This document shows, one piece after another, positions 56,129 through 64,000 of a stretch of 64,000 nt of DNA. This DNA comes from Orychophragmus violaceus (taxonomy: Eukaryota > Streptophyta > Magnoliopsida > Brassicales > Brassicaceae), in the NCBI GenBank assembly GCA_030180135.1, contig CM058231.1:24679034-24743033 (forward strand). Reading direction: 5' to 3'. The notes beneath the pieces are model-generated. The model saw only the letters and a list, made by a program, of their open reading frames with translations. It ran no database searches and had not been told where the DNA came from. The stretch's first letter is position 1. Each line of letters starts with the position of its first letter. The position numbers and the translations under genes were made by a program.

Positions 56129-58219
56129 TATAGTGATTTTTTATCAAGTTATTCAGCTTTTGGTTACGTTCGTATTATTACTATCACACTTTTGGTTTGT
56201 TTGATTTAATTTAATTTTTGAGAGAAAATTGAAATTTGATATATTTGAAATTAAATAATAAAATCTAGGAAAACGTTATTTAAGATGTAAGGAGAAGAAA
56301 AGCCACTAAACCCGTCTTCTTAGTCGCGAAACATGCTCCATGTTAAGATTTCCTCTCGTGTTTATCAACGGCTTAGGAGCTCCAAGCGGAAAATGCCGCC
56401 TCGTGAACGGCTTAAATGATCAGAAACAAGTGTCCCAGATCAGTCCGATCGGAGAAGGTGAACTGGCGAAGCTACAGTCTTGTTGATTCAATTGTCAGAG
56501 GGTTGATTTGAAGGAAGATTACCCTAGATTAAGCGAGGAAAATCGGAGATCTTCATGACGAAATATCGATTTGTTTTTGTTACGAGGAATCAAACGATTT
56601 AGGATCAAGAGGAAAAATTTTAATTACAGAGTTGTACCGGAGACGATAAGTTAGCGTAGATATCTTAGAAGAAAACTTGTTTACACCTAGACTCAAATGT
56701 GGCTAGAAGTTATATTATGATTGGTTATCATAGTGTTTTCATTAATTAAGGTGTCATGTTCTTAGAGTTTGAAAATGTTGAGTTGTGAGGGAGAAACAAT
56801 TCTCTTAATATAGTATTGATTTCATCAAATATATTTTTCTCGTTTTTTCTAATTATATTCTTCATATACTATATAAATTTATAACTATTCAGTTTCATTT
56901 ATTATATTTAAACTAACATAAATGATTATGATATGCACACAATTTCATAAATGATTTTTTAGTATTGAATCTTTATTAATTTATGTTTGCTATTTTTTTA
57001 GTATACAACTAGTATGATTCGCTTGCAACATGTGTGAGCACAAATATTATTAAACATAATTTTTTAAAAAAATAAAAAATTATCAAATTAGCTTAACAAA
57101 AATAATAATACTAGAAAAATATATATGAGACTATTTATAATTAAACATGCATACATTATTATATTTAATAAGTTATTTAAAATTCATTATAAATAAAATT
57201 AATAGTAATAAAGTAATTATAATTATATATATTTTATGTATAAAAATCAAAACATAATATTTTTATTAAAATATTTCATCATATATATATAAATTCAGAA
57301 TTTATATAAATAATACGAATTTACTATATAAAATCCAAATATAATATTTATTAATATTTATATATATTCATAAATATTTTTATATTTATCATCTTATTTT
57401 TTATTTTTTTATTGAATGTTATCTATAGAATAAAATTAAAAAAATTGATAAATATTTTCATATTTATCATCTCATCTTACCTTTTTACTTTTATTCAAAG
57501 TTATATATATCTTCAAAATAAAATTTTAAAAGTCTCTTTTATACCATTAAAAACATAATAAAATTATCAATATAAATTAAAGTTTAATTAGTCTAATTTT
57601 ATTAATAACAAATTAGTAATCCATGTGTTGAAGATGAATATAAAGCCAAATATATTTTCTAATTAATATAAAATATTACTTTACCACTAAATCAATTATA
57701 ATTTTGATATAAATCAGAATTTTGGTTAACAGTTAATAAAAATCACATTTTATATGATAATTTTTAAATTTATATAAACTATATTATCAGATATCGACAT
57801 AAGCCCCTCAAATCATGCGCACGGCACTGTGTACTCTGATACATCCAATATGTAAAAACTTGAATTGTACATATTGGTCTATGTCTACCATCTACGATCT
57901 GATTATTGGAGGTAATGACAAATATGCTATAAAGCATATTTAACAAAGTCTAATTATATAAAATAAAAAAATCGTCATTTTTGTAATTTTCTTGGTCTCG
58001 AAATTGCATATAAAATAAAGAGGGTTTGTTTCTTTGTCAACGAAAATATTCTTTAAACATAATCAGTGATTAATTCATTTATCTTTCAATCACATGACCA
58101 AAACTTTGTTACTATTTCACAGTCCTCGTCATCACATTGAGATGCTGCATTCCTAGTTGTCCTCACCAATCAATTGCACTAAAGACATCAAGACTCGATA
58201 TCAAAGCGTTGGCTTTGGT
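56129..58219. other. AT-rich intergenic region, no gene recognised
   Basis: The part from about 56860 is strongly AT-rich. No frame, RNA gene or clear element end is supported. The last ~100 bp should contain the 3' untranslated region of the RING-H2 gene. Confidence 0.5.
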
Positions 58220-59758
58220 TTAATAATACATAGAATACACTTGAAGCTGGACACAACAAAGTGGACACTTGGGGGATTTTTCAATCCAGTCTTCAATACA
58301 GTTTCTATGAAAAACATGAGAACAAGGAGAAGTAAATGCTGCGTCCTCTCCAAGAAAGAAACCTTCTTGACATATACAACATGTGCCAAACAAATCCATA
58401 TCAGGACCAAGCACCTTGACACGCTTGTGACAATCAGGGTGCAAGATTAATTTGGTACTGTAGTTCGGACTTTTCACCCAGCTCATCAATGACTCAATAT
58501 AAGAATCTGGGAACTGAGTCAAACCGACCTCACCGATCGCACCTCGAATAGTCTTCATCAGTAAATCGTCTGACTTACCTAAAGGGAAGTCGACCATTTT
58601 AATAACCTTGATATCAATGGTTTCATGAAGTTTTGTATCTTTGGCTTCTTCAAGCATAGCCTCCATATCCACTGGTGGTACCATTATTGTTTTCTCGACA
58701 CGAACTTTGTAAGGATTCCATCTCTGCTTCGACCAAGTCTTCCTCTGCTTCAATAATTGATCTACGAGGCCAAGGACGACGCTGGCCTTGTCCTCTGCCG
58801 TCAACTTCGCCAGAGGTGGTGAGATACTATCGACTTCAAGCGCTAAAACATCTTTAATGACTTGTGTCGGGAAACAAGGAAACCGGAACCAATTATCATC
58901 CCCACTTACTAACAAGGAACGAATCAGTTTCTTGCCGCCACACTCATGCTCGCTCGCGTAAACAACATCAACTTGGATCACAACCATGAACTGAGCGTAA
59001 GTGACTGTATCCTTGTACTTGAAACCCTTGTCAACAAACGGTTGAGGCTGAGAGTAGTGCGACTTCACGGGTAACCCATGACCAGCCAATACTCCAGGGT
59101 CGTATCTCAGCCATGGCCCATACACATGCGTTTTAAATTTGCGGGTCAAAGGTCTCTTCTTTGCGACTTCTCCACACATCGGGTGGTTCATCATACCACA
59201 ATGTTCACAGAACTCACCCAGATTCTTGTACTTGAACTGAACGAACGGACGCCTACGACTTTTACCATTAATGTAAAACCCTGGAGGCAGAGGTTTATTC
59301 AGATTTATCTCAGCTTTAACCCAAAAGCATCTTGTTGATTCCTTATATTTAATCGAAATCCATGGCTTATCACTAAGCTTTTTCACAATCTTCTCAGCAT
59401 CTGCTTCTGTGTAGTTAAATTTGGGCAGGCCTATTACCTTGACCCAGAAGCAAGCAACAGAGAAATCAATATCAGCCATGGATATGTCTTGTGGGCATTC
59501 CTTGAGGACTAATATGATGCCATCAACGTTCCAAGGTCCATCTTTTTCAACCTCCTCCTTGTCTCTTTCCTCCTCGAATTCAAATAGGATAACATTCTCT
59601 TTGTCCAAAGGGAGAACTTTTAACCCGCCGGAAAGTTTCCATTGCTGCCGCAGTGTGCTTTCTGTTCTGTCAAAGGACGGTGCAACGAGACTTGTGAAAA
59701 ACTTTCCAACCAAGGAGAATTTTGGATGTGCCACAAGACCGTCTGTCTCCATCTCCAT
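58220..59758 (-). CDS. DUF4283/zinc-knuckle protein fused to a RING-H2 finger (possible E3 ubiquitin ligase)
   Basis: This is one uninterrupted 512-residue frame from ATG 59756-59758 to TAA 58220-58222. Residues ~10-180 resemble the DUF4283 region of plant retroelement-type proteins (LVGKFFTSLVAPSFDR, DGPWNVDGIILVLKECP, FWVKVIGLP). A knuckle follows with C184, C187, H192 and C195, two residues shorter than the usual CX2CX4HX4C. Residues ~250-455 are unrecognised (YASEHECGGKKLIRSLLVSG). The C-terminus is a complete RING-H2 finger: C460, C463, C479, H481, H484, C487, C498, C501, with W at 491. RING-H2 domains usually recruit E2 enzymes. Intronless and undamaged. It could be a real chimeric gene or a fortuitously open recent fusion. 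Confidence 0.8.
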   Translation of the reverse strand: MEMETDGLVAHPKFSLVGKFFTSLVAPSFDRTESTLRQQWKLSGGLKVLPLDKENVILFEFEEERDKEEVEKDGPWNVDGIILVLKECPQDISMADIDFSVACFWVKVIGLPKFNYTEADAEKIVKKLSDKPWISIKYKESTRCFWVKAEINLNKPLPPGFYINGKSRRRPFVQFKYKNLGEFCEHCGMMNHPMCGEVAKKRPLTRKFKTHVYGPWLRYDPGVLAGHGLPVKSHYSQPQPFVDKGFKYKDTVTYAQFMVVIQVDVVYASEHECGGKKLIRSLLVSGDDNWFRFPCFPTQVIKDVLALEVDSISPPLAKLTAEDKASVVLGLVDQLLKQRKTWSKQRWNPYKVRVEKTIMVPPVDMEAMLEEAKDTKLHETIDIKVIKMVDFPLGKSDDLLMKTIRGAIGEVGLTQFPDSYIESLMSWVKSPNYSTKLILHPDCHKRVKVLGPDMDLFGTCCICQEGFFLGEDAAFTSPCSHVFHRNCIEDWIEKSPKCPLCCVQLQVYSMYY

Positions 59759-59992
59759 CTCGATTATGATTTTCTTTAGAATGAGATATCATCGATTTCT
59801 GTTTTACTTTTTTCTTATATATCTTATTAAATAAAGTTGACAGCCTTTTATGAAATCTGAAGAGATCAAAAGAGTTAGCAAGATTTTGATATATCTCGAT
59901 ATATTTCATATTATCTGTTTAAATTTAAAATTAAGAATAAAATATGTAACTATTTAGTATATTCCAATTTAATAAGGAAACCAAAAACAGTT
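59759..59992. other. Spacer between the divergent RING-H2 gene and DUF4283-type fragment
   Basis: AT-rich 234 bp that would include the RING-H2 gene 5' region. No clear TATA position is assigned. Confidence 0.4.
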
Positions 59993-60618
59993 TTGTTAAA
60001 AAATCAGTTTTGCAACAGCTGCAGTATGCTTTTCGATGATGCAAAGGAATGTCCACTTCATTTTGAAGGTGAAGATGACAACGCTCCACCACCTGAGAAC
60101 AATGATGATGCTGCGAATGAAGAAGGAGAAATCAGGGATCCAAACGCAGACCCTGAACCGGAACTTGTGTATGAAGATATGTCAGCAAGCTTTCAACAGG
60201 AACAAGATTTTTTTTTTTTGGTGTAAATTTTTTTAAAGATTAGTCGGTTTAGCCAATTAATCTTTGGGTCGGAGAGCCCATGTGAAAGCCCCGGTGGCCA
60301 GAAGGATTCGAACCTGAGTAGCGGGAGGGTACTACCACTCCCTTTACCACTAGGATACGAGCTCCTGATTCAACAGGAACAAGATGAAAACATCCCTCAT
60401 GAAACTGATCATGATCTGGCCACAGAAACTGTTAGATACCTTCAGGCCAAAATGGCGAAAGGAAAATTCAAAGAGAAGGACTTCATGGATGTTTTTGCAA
60501 CATACACAAGACAAGAAGAAACACCAGGATTCTTAAAACGCAAGAGAGAAGAAATTGATGAAATGCTGAAGAATCCGATTGGTAACAGGATAGACCTGTA
60601 TCCTGCAGCCAAACATAC
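59993..60618 (+). pseudogene. Fragment of a second DUF4283-type protein gene, split by a SINE and cut by Copia 4
   Basis: The frame begins within a Cys-containing segment (NQFCNSCSMLFDDAKECPLHF) like those after the knuckle in DUF4283 proteins. It continues acidic (PPPENNDDAANEEGEIRD) to the SINE, then resumes in the same frame (ATETVRYLQAKMAKGKFK, RQEETPGFLKRKREEID) until the Copia 4 LTR at 60619. The N-terminus is absent. The family is inferred from context and composition. Confidence 0.55.
60209..60368 (-). mobile_element. tRNA-derived SINE with 17 bp target-site duplication
   Basis: On the minus strand it has a pol III box A-like TAGTGGTAAAGG (60341-60352), a perfect box B GGTTCGAATCC (60304-60314) and an A12 tail (60209-60220). 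It is flanked by direct repeats TTCAACAGGAACAAGAT (60192-60208 and 60369-60385). At 160 bp the size fits plant SINEs. It lies inside the DUF4283-type fragment. Confidence 0.92.
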
Positions 60619-61151
60619 TGTTGGGTATGTTTCTTAAATTGGGTTTGGGTCTATAAGCTTATAAGATTGGGCTTTATTAAACACTTTTATTTGGTTAAGT
60701 TTAACAAAAATAGACTTATAATAAAACCTGTTTTCATAGTAAAAGAAGAAGTCAAAGATGGTGGCTACTATAGCTCACCTGCTTCCGAGAATTACGAGAT
60801 CGTGATTTGTTAGATAGATCGATTCATACGGCATCATCTCTCTCGATTAGTTAAGCTTTTCGATCTATAAAAGAGTGTATGAGGAGACTTGATTTACACA
60901 GAGAAAATTCTCATCTTCTTCCTTCTTTCCTCTATTTCAAAGTTCTGATTTTTAGAGTTGAGAGTTTCATCTTTTCTGAGTTGAGTGCACAATTCAGGAG
61001 AGAGCAGAGTTAACCCTGGAGTGAGCTGTCTTGGTTATCTTGCACCGGGATTAGGCGGTTTTTCGCTCAAGTGCAGTAGATCAATCTACGGCTCTGCAAT
61101 TCACTGTTTTACTGTTCTGGTTTTCTGAGTTTCAGATTTAATTTTCCAACA
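60619..61151 (+). repeat. Copia 4 5' LTR (boundaries predicted)
   Basis: It starts TGTTGGGTATG and ends TTCCAACA. A TATAAAAG box is at 60866-60873. The usual TGGTATCAGAGC primer site is not seen after the right end, so the 3' boundary is uncertain. Confidence 0.6.
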
Positions 61152-61198
61152 ATCTTGAGCGAAAAATTATTTTACTTGTTGGACTCATATCGATCAGA

Positions 61199-64000
61199 AT
61201 GCCGAAGAACTCTGCAGTACCAGATTTGTCAAAACTTCAACCATTGACGGGATCTAACTACCGTCGTTGGTCCGAGGAACTCATGTTCTTCTTTCAAGAG
61301 CTTGTTTGGACTATGTTCTAATTGACGCCAAGACATCGGCTACTCCCGCAACGCCTTCTTCTGAAAATTCTCAAGCTGAGATTGGTTCACAGACGAGCAA
61401 GCCGAAACCTGGTGGCACCTTTGAAGATCACAACAGGACTTGCCGTGGTCATATCATCAGACACCTCTCAGAGAAGCTGTTCGAGATATATGTCAGCTAC
61501 GACTCCGCAAAGGAAATCTGGAACAACCTGAAGAAGAAATACGGAGCTGAAAATGAAGGGAAAAAGCAGTATATCACCTCCAAATGGACTCACTTTCAGA
61601 TGAAGGATGATGTACCTGTTCTTGATCAGCTCCATGAGTATGAAGCCATTGTTTCTAGGATTCAAGCTGAGGGTTTACCAATTGATGAGCAGTTGGCTGC
61701 TTTGGTGCTTATCGACAAGTTGTCACCATCTTGGAACAGTTATCGTGCCAAGCTGAAGCATGAGAAGAAGAAAATGTCCCTTGACGAGCTATTCGCATAC
61801 ATTATGATTGAAGATGCCAACCGAAAGTACTTAGGTAACAATACCATCACTCGTCCAATTCCTAATAATGCTAATGTGGTGGAAAGTTCTGGTGAAAAGA
61901 ACAGGTCTCAATCTCACAAGAACCAAGGAAAATTTTTTCTTAAGCCATCCACTGAATTTAAGAAGAAGCTGAAGTGCTGGAACTGCAACAAAACTGGCCA
62001 CAAGAAGCAGGATTGTCGTCTGCCTCCTCAACGAAAGGAATCAAACAAAGCTCTTCTTACGGAAGATCTAATTGCTGTCACCACTGAGGTAAATGCTGCG
62101 ATTGACGTTGTGGAATGGATCATTGACTCTGGCTCCACACGTCACATTTGCAGCAGGAAGTCTCTTTTCAAAACTCTTGATGAATCTCCACGTGATAGTG
62201 TCTTCTTAGGTGATGCTAGTGCTTTGCAAGTTGCTGGAATTGGTGAAGTTGATTTGAAATTGTCATCTGGAAGAGTTTTAACTTTGACTAAGGTTTTGTT
62301 TGTTCCAAACATGTGTAGGAATCTGATTTCTAGTGCTTTATTAATGATTGCTGGATTTAAACAAACTCTAGATGCTGGGAAGTTAGTGATCACTAAGAAT
62401 GGGGGATATGTGGGAAAAGCGTTTTGTAATGGGAATCTCTTTGTTCTTGACATTATGAATGAAATAAGTGGTGGTGCTTCTGCTTACTTTGTGTGTGCTT
62501 AGGATACTTGGCATAACAGATTAGGACACTTAAATGTGAAATCTATTAAACGGTTAAAACATGCTAATTTGATTTCCGATAATTTGGAGAAAGATATATC
62601 AAAATGTGAAATCTGTGTAGAAGCAAAGCATGCTAGAAAGCCTTTTTCTCATCCTGTCAATCGAAAATCTGAATTGCTTGAACTTATACACTCTGATTTG
62701 GCTGATTTTAAAAATACTCCTAGTAGAGGTGGAAAGCATTATTATATTACCTTTGTTGATGATTTTTCTAGATACACTAGAGTTTATCTACTAAGAACTA
62801 AAGATGAGGCATGTGAAATGTTTATGCAATATAAAGCTGAAGTAGAAAACCAGTTAGATAGAAAAATTAAAAGGTTGAGGACTGATAGAGGTGGAGAATA
62901 TGAATATGAAATTATGAAATCTTTGTGTTTAAAAGAAGGGATTATTCATGAGAAAACTGCACCTTATACCCCACAGCAAAATGGTATTGCTGAGAGGAAA
63001 AATCGCACTCTTAAAGAAATGATGAATGGTATGCTTCTTAGTTCTGGGTTACCTGATCAAATGTGGGGGGAAGCTATTCTTTCAGCTTGTTATATCTTGA
63101 ATAAAGTGCCTCATAAAGGAATTGTTGTTACTCCATATGAACTTTGGAAGGGTCACTCTCCTAATTTGAGTTATTTAAGAGTGTGGGGGTGTCTTGCTAA
63201 AGTAGGATTGCCTAGTTTTAAAAGGAATAACATTGGTCCTAAGACTGTAGATGTTGTATTTGTTGGCTATGCTTTGAACAGTGCTGCTTATCGATGTTTG
63301 ACGTTTAAATCTGATTCCCTGCAATTTGATAGCATGATTGAGTCTAGAGATGTTGAATTCTTTGAAAATGTGTTCCCTTTCAAGAGAAACTTGGAATCTG
63401 CTTTGTCTAGTAATGCATCTTCTAAGAGAACTCTTGATGATCATTGTGAAGAACCTAGAAGGAGTAAGAGAATAAGAACTGAAACTGATTTTGGTCCTGA
63501 TTTTATTACTTCATTCTTGGCTGAATATGATGAGTTTAGTGAAGAGTTTGTGTATGCGTTCTTGATAGAGGAAGACCCTAAAACATTTTCTGAAGCTATG
63601 AAGTCTGTTGATTCTGTTTTTTGGAAAGAGGCTGTTAACATTGAGATTGATTCTATCATGGCTAACCACACTTGGGAGCTTGTTGATTTGCCTAGGGGTT
63701 GCAAGAGTATCAGATGCAAATGGATTCTCAAGAAGAAGCTGAAAGCTGATGGATCCTTGGACAAATTCAAGACGAGATTGGTGGCGCAGAGATTCTCTCA
63801 AAAACAGGGAGTAGACTATTTTGACACTTATGCTCCTGTCACTAAGATTGCATCAATTCACATATTGTTTGCTCTTGCATCTATTCATAAATTAGTTGTG
63901 CATCAAATGGATGTGAAAACTGCATTTTTGAATGGTGATTTGCATGAGGAAATTTATACGATGCAACCTGAGGGATTTATTGTGCCTGGTCAAGAACATA
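61199..64000 (+). pseudogene. Copia 4 gag-pol, with one frameshift and one stop in view
   Basis: ATG at 61199-61201 opens a gag start (LQPLTGSNYRRWSEEL). A frameshift near 61300 moves coding to the next frame (DYVLIDAK...). That frame has gag, a zinc knuckle (CWNCNKTGHKKQDC) and protease (IIDSGSTRHIC). TAG at 62500-62502 stands before the GAG-pre-integrase box (DTWHNRLGHL). The same frame is then open to 64000 through integrase (HSDLADF, DDFSRYTRVYL, RTDRGGEY) into reverse transcriptase (CKWILKKKL, VHQMDVKTAFLNG). Confidence 0.9.

Larger units (their letters stand above)
60619..64000 (+). mobile_element. Copia 4: Ty1/copia element, running off the right edge
   Basis: It has a probable 5' LTR (60619-61151) and a gag-pol frame reaching into reverse transcriptase at the window end. 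The protein is clearly different from Copia 1-3 (knuckle CWNCNKTGHKKQDC, protease DSGSTRHIC). The flanking CATAC (60614-60618) is the candidate duplication; the other end is out of view. Confidence 0.85.

Noticed and set aside
56995..57040. Possible minus-strand Helitron 3' end with CTAG near 57009
   Set aside because: No convincing hairpin and no matching 5' end.

Overview
The window is plant nuclear DNA, most likely Brassicaceae, and almost all of it is nested transposable elements. The evidence for a plant is Athila-type Ty3/gypsy elements with a TGGCGCCGTTGCCGGGGA primer-binding site, Ty1/copia elements primed by initiator tRNA-Met (TGGTATCAGAGC), Helitrons with TC...CTAG ends, a SOB5-like (SOFL) gene and a probable mitochondrial DNA insert. 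The family is inferred from the SOFL gene and the element types. No species is assigned.

Block 1 (1-28560) is a Russian doll. A copia relic (26461-28560) is cut by Athila B (24759-26460 in view). Athila B is cut by Athila A (minus strand, left edge of the window to 24758). The Athila A reverse transcriptase is interrupted by a mitochondrial-like segment (3447-4325 plus 19842-20131). That segment carries Copia 1 (minus strand, 4326-19841, site duplication GATAA), and Copia 1 is interrupted by Copia 2 (plus strand, 6061-13866, site duplication TCAGT). Copia 1 had an open gag-pol frame until Copia 2 landed. Copia 2 has three in-frame stops but nearly identical LTRs.

Block 2 (28561-39282) has the one clear conventional host gene, SOFL (30148-30585, minus strand). 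It also has a CACTA-type MITE at the end of the copia relic, telomere-like repeats, and an AT-rich nest of non-autonomous Helitrons with a tandem array of three ~540 bp units.

Block 3 (39283-54118, site duplication CTTCT) is Copia 3, a relative of Copia 1 whose pol is decayed although its LTRs differ at only about 8 positions. Inside its gag sits Athila C (42440-50085, site duplication GTTAT), a young element without pol that keeps an ATHILA ORF-1-like reading frame behind what look like good splice sites.

Block 4 (54119-64000) has a deleted hAT element (site duplication CATATGCC) and an intact 512-codon frame joining a retroelement-type DUF4283/zinc-knuckle region to a RING-H2 finger. Next come a related DUF4283-type fragment split by a tRNA-derived SINE, and Copia 4, which runs off the right edge.

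Two signals stand out. One is a set of paired CGATCG-centred palindromes in the Athila elements, spaced 20-22 bp within pairs and 31-32 bp between pairs, in LTR, coding and non-coding DNA. The other is the RING-H2/DUF4283 fusion frame. All identifications come from reading the sequence; no database search was run.
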